Shown piece by piece: positions 51,484-60,911 of a stretch of 64,000 nucleotides of DNA (the stretch's first letter is position 1; each line of letters begins with the position of its first letter). The stretch spans positions 124,001 through 188,000 of the forward strand of contig NZ_JASCRY010000001.1 in assembly GCF_030010375.1 (NCBI RefSeq). Direction: 5' to 3'. Position numbers and translations under genes: made by a program. The notes beneath the pieces were generated by a model. That model saw only the letters and a list, made by a program, of their open reading frames with translations, made no database searches and was not told where the DNA came from. Origin of the DNA: Flavobacterium yafengii. Lineage in GTDB: Bacteria > Bacteroidota > Bacteroidia > Flavobacteriales > Flavobacteriaceae.

Positions 51484-52602
51484 TTATTCTTGATTAGGAA
51501 TCATTAAATAACTACCATCTAAATCGTTGAAATAGATTTTGTATTTTGATTTAGCAACTGGCAAATCACCTCCGCTAGCTCCATTATTTGGAAATCCAGA
51601 AAAAGCAGTGTTACCACCCCAACTTACATCCCATGCATTATTTGCTCTGAATTTAGCTTTACCATCATTTAATGGTAATACATTCGATGACCAAACATGT
51701 GAATTAAATGTTGATTGAGTCAATGCTGTTGAAGCATCCCATCCTAATGGTGTGCTGTCTCCAATAATACCTACTGTCGTGAAAGTTGCAGCAGCAGCTG
51801 CATTATACGCTACTAAAGTATACTTTAATGTTTCCGTATTCATTGTGAAAGTATAATATCCTTCAGTTGCGATTTCAAAAGATGATGGATCTGGATCAGC
51901 TTCTGTAGGCCTGGCTACAATAGCTCCATTATCACCTTTACCATACATTGGAGCCCATTGTCCAGGTTTAGAAATCAATTTGAATGCACCCGCTTTAAAG
52001 AATCCAGTGAATTGATATAAATTAGGATTTGTTCCACTTCTAAATAAAGGTTGGTGTTTCGTATCTGCATTATTAGTCCAGTCTCCTTGAACTGCTGCAC
52101 CAATTAGGTACCAATCAGTAAACTCATAAGGAATTAATCCTGTGTACGCATTAACTAAAATAGTTAATGGAGTTTCAGACATCATTTTTTCAATTCCTGC
52201 AAGGCTTGACACCACTTTAATATCATAAGACCCTAATTGATCAGGTGTACCACCCAATTCAATTACTGCTTGATTTAATATTTTTACTGTAACTTCGGTT
52301 TGAGTGGCACCAGATGTCCCTCCTAATTCGATTGCTTTTGTAAAATCACCCCCTTTAACATCTATCAAAAGTTTGTATCCTATTTCAACATCACCGGCAT
52401 ACGTTGCTTTGGTCCAAACAAAACGCTCTGCAACATCGTCAGCATTTTCTTCAAGTAATACATATGATTTATCATTTTCAGGCGCAACTAATTCAGGAGT
52501 GTCAACTCCTTGAATTACTGGTCTATCTTCTACATCTTCAACGCTACAAGACAAGGCAAGTACCGCGAATAAAGCAATTACTGATTTAGTTATATTTTTC
52601 AT
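51484..52602 (-). CDS. susE: SusE/SusF-type starch-binding lipoprotein
   Basis: The 372-residue protein has a lipoprotein signal (LFAVLALSC, lipidated Cys about residue 19) and an N-terminal SusE domain (VDTPELVAPENDKSYVL). Two C-terminal beta-sandwich repeats follow (DWYLIGAAVQGDWTNNAD and TTVGIIGDSTPLGWDAS) that bind starch in the Sus paradigm. It is on the outer face of the outer membrane and 24 bp after susD. Confidence 0.9.
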   Translation of the reverse strand: MKNITKSVIALFAVLALSCSVEDVEDRPVIQGVDTPELVAPENDKSYVLLEENADDVAERFVWTKATYAGDVEIGYKLLIDVKGGDFTKAIELGGTSGATQTEVTVKILNQAVIELGGTPDQLGSYDIKVVSSLAGIEKMMSETPLTILVNAYTGLIPYEFTDWYLIGAAVQGDWTNNADTKHQPLFRSGTNPNLYQFTGFFKAGAFKLISKPGQWAPMYGKGDNGAIVARPTEADPDPSSFEIATEGYYTFTMNTETLKYTLVAYNAAAAATFTTVGIIGDSTPLGWDASTALTQSTFNSHVWSSNVLPLNDGKAKFRANNAWDVSWGGNTAFSGFPNNGASGGDLPVAKSKYKIYFNDLDGSYLMIPNQE

Positions 52603-52626
52603 TTTTCTATTTATTTTTTAATATTA

Positions 52627-54225
52627 TTAATATCCAGGGTTTTGTTGTAATTTACTGTTTGATGACAATGCCGTAGCAGGAATAGGAAATAAATTTCTAA
52701 ACGCTTGAGTTGGCGCTCCACCTGCTACATTTCCTTTCCAAGGCCATATATAACTACCGCCTGAAAATTTACCAAAACGAATTAAATCCGTTCTTCTGTG
52801 ACCTTCCCAGTGTAATTCTTTTGCTCTTTCGTCAAGAACTAAGTTTGCACCTGTAGCATCAGCAGTAAGAGAAGCTATCGTTGAAGCATTTGCTCTGGTT
52901 CTCAAAGCATTTACATATCCTCTAGCGGTTCCAAGATCACCCACTTTACCAACTACCACACACTCAGCATACATTAAATACGCATCTGCCAAACGGAAAA
53001 TTGGAAAATCCGAATCAGAGAAATCTCCCGATTTATCAGAACCTTGCACTCCATTAACAGTTACATTCCTGAATTTTTGAATAGCATATCCATCCGTAAA
53101 TGAGCTAATATCAACGATTTCTTTCATTTGTCCATCCGTGTAGAATTGCCCTCTTGCATCTGTAGTGTTTGCACTAAACTTATCTACAAATGCCGATGTA
53201 GTTCTGATTCCAGCCCAACCACCATTGATTCCAAATTCAGAAGCTTTCATAGTACCACCAACCGGTGCATGCGTCAAGAAAGTAGTTCCTCCATAAGTTT
53301 GAGTTCTAAGACCATCAAAAGCAATTGCAAAAATGAACTCGTTTTGAGCTCCATTTCTATCATTGTCTGCTAAAAACAATTGATTGTAATTAGTATGTAA
53401 AGAATAACTTGTTCCAATTACTTTAGTGATTAATGGCAATGCCCCTGCATAGTTATCAGTACCAATATATACTTTGGCATTCATATACAATTTAGCGTGT
53501 AACATCCAAGCAGCTGCTTGGTCTGCACGATACGCTTCATTGGTTTTTGGCGCTTTCAATTCTGGAGTAATCGCTGTTAATTCCTCATCAACAAACTTGT
53601 ATAATTCTGCTCTTGTAGCATATTCAGGGTAAAAGAATGTGCTTGGAGAATTTTCAGTAACTAAAGATCCACCACCAAACATATCGATTAAGTGCCAATA
53701 CGTCAATGCTCTTAAGAAACGTGCTTCTGCTCTGTACGTTTTAATTTCTGCTATTAGACCTGCATCAAGTCCTCTAGATGCTAATTTCTCATCAGTAGTT
53801 TGTCTTAAAAACTCATTGCAGTTTACAATTTGAAAAGAGAAACGTGCAAAAGTAGCCGTGATAAAACGGTCTAAAGAAGTCCATGTTTGAGAATGAAGAT
53901 CTTTTATTGTTCCATCATTCCAACCGATAACAGCTTCGTCTGTAGTCAATTCCTGTAGTAACCAAAATCCTCTGATATACTGACTTTCTCCTTCATCAAT
54001 TCCAGAGATATCAGGAGAACCAGCTGCAGTTTGACCTGAGGTAGCAAATCCTGCGTAAAGTTTAGCTAAATATTGTTTATATGATTCCGGTTTGCTAAAA
54101 AATTCTTCCCCAGAAACAACATCATCATTGTCTGGCGATTGTGTCAATTCATCTGTACACGATGGGAATAACATCACCAACAGTAACAAAGAAATACTCA
54201 ATATTTTTATTTGTGTCTTTTTCAT
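52627..54225 (-). CDS. susD: SusD-family starch-binding lipoprotein
   Basis: The 532-residue lipoprotein (MLFPSC lipobox) has the SusD/RagB helical TPR fold: TYRAEARFLRALTYWHLID at about 145 and the C-terminal LDERAKELHWEGHRRTDLIR. It forms the lid on the SusC transporter and captures maltodextrin. It starts 17 bp after the susC stop. Confidence 0.93.
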   Translation of the reverse strand: MKKTQIKILSISLLLLVMLFPSCTDELTQSPDNDDVVSGEEFFSKPESYKQYLAKLYAGFATSGQTAAGSPDISGIDEGESQYIRGFWLLQELTTDEAVIGWNDGTIKDLHSQTWTSLDRFITATFARFSFQIVNCNEFLRQTTDEKLASRGLDAGLIAEIKTYRAEARFLRALTYWHLIDMFGGGSLVTENSPSTFFYPEYATRAELYKFVDEELTAITPELKAPKTNEAYRADQAAAWMLHAKLYMNAKVYIGTDNYAGALPLITKVIGTSYSLHTNYNQLFLADNDRNGAQNEFIFAIAFDGLRTQTYGGTTFLTHAPVGGTMKASEFGINGGWAGIRTTSAFVDKFSANTTDARGQFYTDGQMKEIVDISSFTDGYAIQKFRNVTVNGVQGSDKSGDFSDSDFPIFRLADAYLMYAECVVVGKVGDLGTARGYVNALRTRANASTIASLTADATGANLVLDERAKELHWEGHRRTDLIRFGKFSGGSYIWPWKGNVAGGAPTQAFRNLFPIPATALSSNSKLQQNPGY

Positions 54226-54242
54226 TTTTCTCTTTATTTGTA

Positions 54243-57197
54243 TTAGAAATTAACGTTTAAACCTAACGTGAAAGTTATTGGTCGTGGGTATAAATTTCCG
54301 TCTATACCTCCAGAAATTTCTGGATCTAATCCTTCATATTTAGTAATTACCAAAACATTTTGAGCTGATAATATCAATTTAACTAATGAACTTGAATTCT
54401 CTTTTTGATTGAAAGTATATCCAACACTTACGTTATCCAATCTAATAAACGAAGCATCTTGAATGTAGTAATCAGATTCGAAACGTTTGGTATCATTTGA
54501 TCTGAAACCTGTTTCCAAAAGATTTTCAACACCGTTAGCCAAGTCTGTATTTCTTATTAAAATGTTATTGAAAGAACCTTTACTAGAATCTACATTATTG
54601 TAATTATAATTACCCCATGATCCTCTCCAATTCATTCCCATATCAAAGTTTTTGTAGGTTACGCTTGTATTGAAACCGTAAAAAACATCAGCTGCTGGTT
54701 TGTGAAAGCGGTATTTGTCTTGTTGCGTAATCAATCCATCTTTATTTCTGTCAATATACACCCCATCTAATGGTTTTCCATCTACGCCATACGCTTGTTC
54801 ATATACATAAAAAGAACTTGGCGCATATCCTACTTGGTGATTTTGAATCGTATTTCCTGTAGCACCTTCATAACCTCCAATATTAATACCCGGAGTATTA
54901 GGTTGCGTAGTTGTCAATTTAGTAATTTTAGAATCTTGGAATGTTATGTTTCCTCCAATTCTCCATTCAAAATTGTCATTGCGAACAGGAATAACTTCTG
55001 CAGCAATTTCAATTCCCTTATTTTCGATTGTTCCTACGTTGTAATTATCAAAGTTTGAAAACCCAAAGAATGAAGGGTTTTGTGTGTACAATAATAAATC
55101 TTCAGTAGTTCTTTTGTATAAATCAACACTACCAGTAATCCTATTGTTTACAAATCCAAAATCTAAACCTGCATTAACAGTAGTGGTTTGTTCCCATTTC
55201 AAGTTACTGTTATACGGCTGAGGTCTGAAAGTGGTATAATATTCACTTCCAAATTGGTATTGTGCAGCATCGTTAGAAGCTAAATACAAAGGAATTGATG
55301 GATAACCATTTCCTCCAATATCTTGTTGTCCTGTAATACCCCAACCTCCACGAAGTTTCAAAGTAGAAATACTTGTTACATCTTTCAAGAAGTTTTCTTC
55401 ATTCAATTTCCAAGCTAAAGCAACTGCAGGGAAATTTGCCCAACGATTTTCTTCTGTAAATCTTGAAGTACCATCACGTCTGTAAGACACTGTCAATAAA
55501 TATTTATCAGCAATACTTATGTTTGTTCTTGCGAAATAAGACTGTAGGTTGATACGAGTTGGTATAACAGGATCAGTGGTAACTGTGTTATTTTGAAAAT
55601 TAAAACGTGAAGAATTAAAAGACTCTCTAAAATCTTGGTATGAATACCCTCCAGTTACATCAAAAACAGTATTGATAGCTTCTACTTTTTTGTTATAATT
55701 TAAAAACAAATCCATCAACTTATTGAAACGTGATTGTGTTCTATCTGTAGTATTGTTATATCCAGAACCCGCAAGTCCATTTCTGTAATTTGGCGCAATA
55801 ACCTCATTGTAGCTTCCAGTTAATTGGTCGTATCCAAGATTAGCTACCGCTTTTAATTCCGGTAAAAAATGCATTTTGTATTCTGTTTGGATATTACCAA
55901 TACTTCTGTATGCATTACCAGTTCTATTAACCTGATCAATCATAGCAACTGGATTTAAGCCCGCTAGAGGATTAATATCTAATCCTCCTGAACTATTCAA
56001 TGTATACCATTGAAAATAAGTTCCATCAGCATTTTTTACCGACTGAGTTGGATCAAAACGGATTGCCGCACCAATAGCATCACGATTACTGTAAACACTA
56101 TTTATAAGCGAAGTATTATTATTCAATTCAATTTTTAAATGCTTATCCAAAAAGTTTCCTGTTACACCAACACCTAATGTTGTTCTCTCCATATTATCCT
56201 TCTTCAAGATACCATTAAGATTAGTGTATCCTACAGATGCTCTATACACAACATTATCAGTACCACCGCTTAATGCAATGTTATGATCAGTTCCAATAGC
56301 TGTTCTGTATATTTCCTCTTGCCAATCAGTATCAGCAGCACCAACTAAAGCTTGTTGTGCAGCATTACCATTAGCTGTTATGAAATCTCTAAATTGCGTA
56401 CTTGACAAAGCATCCACTTTGTTTGTGATTTCAGATACTTGAAAATTTCCGTTATAATTTACCTGTAAATCACCCGCTTTTCCTTTTTTGGTAGTAATGA
56501 TAATTACACCATTAGAAGCACGAGATCCGTAAATTGCAGTTGCCGAAGCATCTTTCAAAACTGAAATAGATTCAATATTATTTTGGTTGATTGTGGACAA
56601 TGGATTTCTACTTCCCTCTACTCCACCAGCAGCAACCGGTACACCATCAATTACATATAAAGGGTCGTTGTTTGCATTTAGAGAAGATCCACTTCTGATT
56701 CTAATTGTAGCACCCTCACCTGGAGAACCTCCACCATTAATAATTTGCAAACCAGCAACTTTACCTTGAATCATTTGATCCGCAGAAGTTACAGGTCCTT
56801 TATTAAAATCTTTAGTTGTCAATACGGTTACAGCTCCTGTAGCATCTTTCTTCTTAACTGTTCCGTATCCTACTTGGATTACAACTTCTTTTAATTGATT
56901 CGCATCTTCTTCTAAAGAAACGTTTAATGATTTTTGGGCAGCATAATCCACTACAGTATTTTTATATCCGATATAAGAAAATACTACTTTATCACCTTTC
57001 TTAACATTAGATAACAGATATTTACCATCAAAATCAGTAGAAACACCATTAGCGGCACCTTGTACATTTACATTTACCCCCGGAATTGGCTGTCCTGACA
57101 CTTTATCAAGAACAGTTCCGCCAACAGTATTCTGAGCCAGAATACTAAAAGGGAGTAGCAGTAATAAAATTAACAACTTTTTATAAATTGTTTTCAT
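54243..57197 (-). CDS. susC: SusC-family TonB-dependent receptor
   Basis: The 984-residue protein has a signal peptide (LLLLLPFSILAQ), a carboxypeptidase-regulatory-like domain (about 23-105, GGTVLDKVSGQPIPGVNV), a plug domain (DPLYVIDGVPV, SISVLKDASATAIYGSRASN) and a 22-strand barrel. It would import maltodextrins across the outer membrane with SusD. It is first in susC-susD-susE and divergent from the LacI-type regulator gene. Confidence 0.94.
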   Translation of the reverse strand: MKTIYKKLLILLLLLPFSILAQNTVGGTVLDKVSGQPIPGVNVNVQGAANGVSTDFDGKYLLSNVKKGDKVVFSYIGYKNTVVDYAAQKSLNVSLEEDANQLKEVVIQVGYGTVKKKDATGAVTVLTTKDFNKGPVTSADQMIQGKVAGLQIINGGGSPGEGATIRIRSGSSLNANNDPLYVIDGVPVAAGGVEGSRNPLSTINQNNIESISVLKDASATAIYGSRASNGVIIITTKKGKAGDLQVNYNGNFQVSEITNKVDALSSTQFRDFITANGNAAQQALVGAADTDWQEEIYRTAIGTDHNIALSGGTDNVVYRASVGYTNLNGILKKDNMERTTLGVGVTGNFLDKHLKIELNNNTSLINSVYSNRDAIGAAIRFDPTQSVKNADGTYFQWYTLNSSGGLDINPLAGLNPVAMIDQVNRTGNAYRSIGNIQTEYKMHFLPELKAVANLGYDQLTGSYNEVIAPNYRNGLAGSGYNNTTDRTQSRFNKLMDLFLNYNKKVEAINTVFDVTGGYSYQDFRESFNSSRFNFQNNTVTTDPVIPTRINLQSYFARTNISIADKYLLTVSYRRDGTSRFTEENRWANFPAVALAWKLNEENFLKDVTSISTLKLRGGWGITGQQDIGGNGYPSIPLYLASNDAAQYQFGSEYYTTFRPQPYNSNLKWEQTTTVNAGLDFGFVNNRITGSVDLYKRTTEDLLLYTQNPSFFGFSNFDNYNVGTIENKGIEIAAEVIPVRNDNFEWRIGGNITFQDSKITKLTTTQPNTPGINIGGYEGATGNTIQNHQVGYAPSSFYVYEQAYGVDGKPLDGVYIDRNKDGLITQQDKYRFHKPAADVFYGFNTSVTYKNFDMGMNWRGSWGNYNYNNVDSSKGSFNNILIRNTDLANGVENLLETGFRSNDTKRFESDYYIQDASFIRLDNVSVGYTFNQKENSSSLVKLILSAQNVLVITKYEGLDPEISGGIDGNLYPRPITFTLGLNVNF

Positions 57198-57231
57198 ACT
57201 TTTTGTTTAAATTAATTTAATTTTTTGTTGA

Positions 57232-57358
57232 GTTTTCAACCTTAACTATTACTTCGAATGTTAAATTTATGTAAATTTCACCACGCCCGACAAGGCCTGT
57301 TTTTATTTGACTTACGAAAACGTAATAGTGTTGAAAACTTTCTGATTTACATAAATTT
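57232..57358. promoter_or_regulatory. divergent susC/lacI control region with inverted repeats
   Basis: The region holds GTTTTCAAC (57232-57240) with its inverse GTTGAAAAC (57330-57338), AAATTTATGTAAAT (57263-57276) with its inverse (57345-57358), and the palindrome TTACG-AAAA-CGTAA (57312-57325). The LacI-type protein may bind one of these. TTACTTCGAA (57249-57258) recurs before the sugar transporter gene at 58578. Confidence 0.5.
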
Positions 57359-57432
57359 TTATCAGTTTAATTACCATTTATAAAATTTAATTTTATCTTT
57401 ATTAAGAAATAATTTTTTACCAGATCTTCACC

Positions 57433-58455
57433 ATGAAAAGGAAAATAACGCTTAAACAAATTGCAAAAGAATTAGATGTATCCATTTCTACCGTTTCAAA
57501 ATCCTTGAGAAATAGCCTCGAAATAGGTGAAGAAACCAGACTAAAAGTTCAGGCATTTGCTAAATTTTACCACTACAAGCCAAACAATATTGCCCTTAGT
57601 TTAAAAAATAGGAAAACCAAAACTATTGGAATCATCATTCCCGAAATAGTCCACCATTTCTTTTCAACAGTTATTAACGGAATCGAACAGGTTGCAAATG
57701 AAAATGGATATAGCGTTATCATCTGTCTCTCAGACGATTCATTTGACAAAGAAGTCTTAAATATGGAAATGCTTGCTAATGGCAGTATTGATGGTTTCAT
57801 CATGTCACTTTCAAAAGAAACCCAATTCAGAGGCGATTTTCATCATATTACAGAAGTCATTAATCAAGGAATGCCCGTAGTGATGTTTGACAGAGTTACA
57901 AATGAGATTCTTTGCGACAAAGTTATCATAGATGATAAATATGCCGCTTATGAAGCTGTTCAAAGCTTAATTGATAAAGGAAGAAAAAAAATTGCCCTAG
58001 TTACTACCGTTGATTATGTGAGCGTAGGAAAACTAAGGACTGATGGGTACACAAAAGCACTTCTTGATAACGGAATCCCTTTTAATGAAAACCTAATTAT
58101 CAAAATTGAAGACATTGACACCTGCGAAATAACCATTGGAAAACTATTGGAAGACAAAGCTATTGATGCTGTTTTTGCAGTAAATGAACTTTTTGCAGTT
58201 ACCATCATCAAAACAGCTAATAAAATAGGACTTAATGTCCCTAATGACTTAGCGGTTATTGCCTTTACAGATGGTATAATTTCCAAATATTCTACACCTA
58301 CTATTACTACCGTAAGTCAGAGTGGAATAAAAATGGGAAATAAAGCCGCAAAAATGCTAATTGAAAGACTCGAATCTGAAGAGGATGAAGAGGACGAAAA
58401 CTATAAAACCGAAGTAATTGAAACCCATTTGATAGAAAGAGAATCAACTAATTAA
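57433..58455 (+). CDS. LacI-family transcription regulator
   Basis: The 340-residue protein has an N-terminal helix-turn-helix (TLKQIAKELDVSISTVSKSL) and hinge (KPNNIALSLKNRKT). A sugar-binding periplasmic-protein-like core follows (TKTIGIIIPEIVHHFFSTVI, VVMFDRVTNEI, AVNELFAVTIIKTANKIG). It probably controls the sus and phosphorylase genes in response to maltose or maltodextrin; this is inferred from position. The gene is divergent from susC. Confidence 0.92.
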   Translation: MKRKITLKQIAKELDVSISTVSKSLRNSLEIGEETRLKVQAFAKFYHYKPNNIALSLKNRKTKTIGIIIPEIVHHFFSTVINGIEQVANENGYSVIICLSDDSFDKEVLNMEMLANGSIDGFIMSLSKETQFRGDFHHITEVINQGMPVVMFDRVTNEILCDKVIIDDKYAAYEAVQSLIDKGRKKIALVTTVDYVSVGKLRTDGYTKALLDNGIPFNENLIIKIEDIDTCEITIGKLLEDKAIDAVFAVNELFAVTIIKTANKIGLNVPNDLAVIAFTDGIISKYSTPTITTVSQSGIKMGNKAAKMLIERLESEEDEEDENYKTEVIETHLIERESTN

Positions 58456-58645
58456 TTTTTATTTGTTAGTTTATTCATTACTACAACCTTGTAGTTGAAA
58501 ATGTTTCCTTTTATTTCTTTCTGAAAAACAAAAGTTTGAAATATATTTTTATATTTACCCGTTCAAAGCTTCAACTTTTACTTCGAAAATAAGATAAGTT
58601 TTGATAAGCATAGCGCTTATCGTATTAATTTTTTAAATTACGATA

Positions 58646-60166
58646 ATGGAAAAGCGTAAATTAAGTTTCTGGCAAATTTGGAACATGAGTTTCGGTTTTC
58701 TAGGAATACAATTTGGTTTTGCACTGCAAAACGCAAACACTTCAAGAATTTTTGAAACATTAGGTGCAAAAGTTGATGAAATCCCTATTTTATGGATTGC
58801 TGCTCCTGTAACAGGTTTAGTTATCCAACCCATAATTGGTTATTTTAGCGATAGAACTTGGACAAGATTAGGCCGACGCAGACCTTATTTTCTGATAGGC
58901 GCCATTTTATCATCGATAGCTTTGTTCATAATGCCCAATTCGCCTACGTTGTGGATTGCCGCAGGAACATTATGGATGATGGATGCCTCAATCAACGTTT
59001 CGATGGAACCTTTCCGTGCCTTTGTTGGGGATAATTTACCCGAAAAGCAGCGTACCTTAGGTTTTGCCATGCAAAGTTTTTTCATTGGATTGGGTGCCGT
59101 TGTCGGTTCATTACTTCCTTACATTTTCACAAACGTTTTTGGCGTAAGCAATACTGCAGCTGAAGGAATCATCCCAGATTCTGTAAAATGGTCCTTCTAT
59201 ATAGGAGGAGTTGTTTTTCTACTGGCTGTATTGTGGACGGTTTTTAAATCTACTGAATATTCTCCTGCAGAATTAGAAGCTTTTGAACAAAAAGACAGAG
59301 ACACTAAAGAAGTAGCTCCAATTGAAACTGAGTTGGAGGCTAAAGCAAATATCAAAAGACAATTCAATTTAGGACTTGTAATGACTTTATTAGGAAGTGT
59401 CATTTCTTTTATTATTTACGAAAACGAACTTACTAAAGAGCTATACATTTTATTTGTAGGCTTAATTGTGATTGGAATTTTATTCATGGTTACCGCCAGA
59501 CTTAGAGTTGTCCAAATAAAAAATGGTTTTACAATCATCATGACCGATTTATTGAACATGCCCACCACAATGAAAAAATTGGCTTGGGTTCAATTTTTTT
59601 CTTGGTTTGCACTTTTCTCCATGTGGATTTACACGACTCAAGCCGTTACACAACATATTTTTGGAACAACAGATACAACTTCAAAAGTGTATAATGATGC
59701 TGCTGACTGGGTATCCGTACTTTTCACTGTTTATAATGGAGTAGCCGCTGCAGTTGCTTTTCTATTGCCTGTAATAGCAAAAAAAGTAGGCGTTCGATCC
59801 ACCCATTTATTGGCATTGTGCTCTGGTGGTGTAGGATTACTTTCTATTTATTTTATTGGAGACAAATATTTATTATTAATTCCAATGTTAGGAGTTGGTA
59901 TAGCATGGGCCAGTATTTTATCAATGCCTTACGCTATGTTATCAGGTGCTTTACCCGCTGCAAAAATGGGTTATTACATGGGAGTTTTCAACTTTTTTGT
60001 AGTTATTCCTCAAATTGTTGCCGCAACAATCTTAGGTTTTATTGTCAAACAATTTTTCCAAAACGAACCTATTTACGCATTATTAATTGGCGGAGTATCG
60101 ATGATATTTGCCGGTTTACTTACCCTTAGAGTAAACAACAGAACAAAAATTGAAATTCATGAATAA
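58646..60166 (+). CDS. MFS sugar transporter, SLC45/maltose type
   Basis: The 506-residue 12-helix protein resembles the glycoside/sucrose-maltose MFS group: NMSFGFLGIQFGFALQNANT at the start, QPIIGYFSDRTWTRLGRRRP between helices 2 and 3, and MPYAMLSGALPAAKMGYYMG in the C-terminal half. It would bring maltose from the periplasm into the cytoplasm, where the phosphorylase acts. Its end overlaps the beta-phosphoglucomutase start by 8 bp. TTACTTCGAA upstream (58578-58587) is shared with the susC promoter region. Confidence 0.9.
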   Translation: MEKRKLSFWQIWNMSFGFLGIQFGFALQNANTSRIFETLGAKVDEIPILWIAAPVTGLVIQPIIGYFSDRTWTRLGRRRPYFLIGAILSSIALFIMPNSPTLWIAAGTLWMMDASINVSMEPFRAFVGDNLPEKQRTLGFAMQSFFIGLGAVVGSLLPYIFTNVFGVSNTAAEGIIPDSVKWSFYIGGVVFLLAVLWTVFKSTEYSPAELEAFEQKDRDTKEVAPIETELEAKANIKRQFNLGLVMTLLGSVISFIIYENELTKELYILFVGLIVIGILFMVTARLRVVQIKNGFTIIMTDLLNMPTTMKKLAWVQFFSWFALFSMWIYTTQAVTQHIFGTTDTTSKVYNDAADWVSVLFTVYNGVAAAVAFLLPVIAKKVGVRSTHLLALCSGGVGLLSIYFIGDKYLLLIPMLGVGIAWASILSMPYAMLSGALPAAKMGYYMGVFNFFVVIPQIVAATILGFIVKQFFQNEPIYALLIGGVSMIFAGLLTLRVNNRTKIEIHE

Positions 60167-60818
60167 TAGAAAAGCATTCATATTTGACCTGGACGGAGTG
60201 ATTGTAGACACAGCAAAATACCATTATTTAGCGTGGCAAAAAATCGCAAATGAGTTAAATATTGAATTTACACTGGAACATAATGAATTATTAAAAGGAG
60301 TAAGCCGCGTGCGTTCTTTGGATATTATATTAGAATTAGGAAAAGTGGAAGCTTCGCAAGAAGACAAAGACAGATGGTTAGTTCAAAAAAACGAGGATTA
60401 TTTATCCTATTTAGTTGACATGGACGAAAACGAAATTCTCCCTGGCGTTTTTCCAGTTTTGAAATTTCTAAAAGAAAAAAATCAACCGATAGCATTGGGT
60501 TCAGCCAGTAAAAATGCGAGACCCATTCTGGAGAAAACTGGAATATTATCTTATTTTGATGCTATCGTAGATGGAAATGATGTTACCAATGCTAAACCTG
60601 ATCCTGAAGTTTTCCTGATTGCAGCTAAATTATTAGACACAAAACCGGAAAATGCCTTTGTTTTTGAAGATTCAGTGGCAGGAGTTCAAGCGGCCAATAT
60701 TGGAAACATGACCAGTATAGGAATCGGGGAATCTGGTATTTTGCATGAAGCAAAATACATCTTTAAAGATTTCACAGCAATAGACACCAACTTCATAGAA
60801 GATTTAATAAACAGATAG
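60159..60818 (+). CDS. pgmB: beta-phosphoglucomutase
   Basis: The 219-residue HAD-family protein begins MNNRKAFIFDLDGVIVDTAK, with nucleophile and acid/base Asp in DLDGVIVDT. The mobile cap contains LLKGVSRVRSLDIIL, and GSASKNARPIL, AKPDPEVFL and FEDSVAGVQAA follow. It converts beta-glucose 1-phosphate from the phosphorylase to glucose 6-phosphate. I take the ATG at 60159; an upstream TTG at 60150 would add only three residues. Confidence 0.94.
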   Translation: MNNRKAFIFDLDGVIVDTAKYHYLAWQKIANELNIEFTLEHNELLKGVSRVRSLDIILELGKVEASQEDKDRWLVQKNEDYLSYLVDMDENEILPGVFPVLKFLKEKNQPIALGSASKNARPILEKTGILSYFDAIVDGNDVTNAKPDPEVFLIAAKLLDTKPENAFVFEDSVAGVQAANIGNMTSIGIGESGILHEAKYIFKDFTAIDTNFIEDLINR

Positions 60819-60911
60819 AATAAAAAATAAGAGGTTCCATAAACGGTGGCAAAACCATAACAGAGAACCTTTAAACCATACATTTTTCAAACTTTAAACA
60901 ACAAAGAAAGA

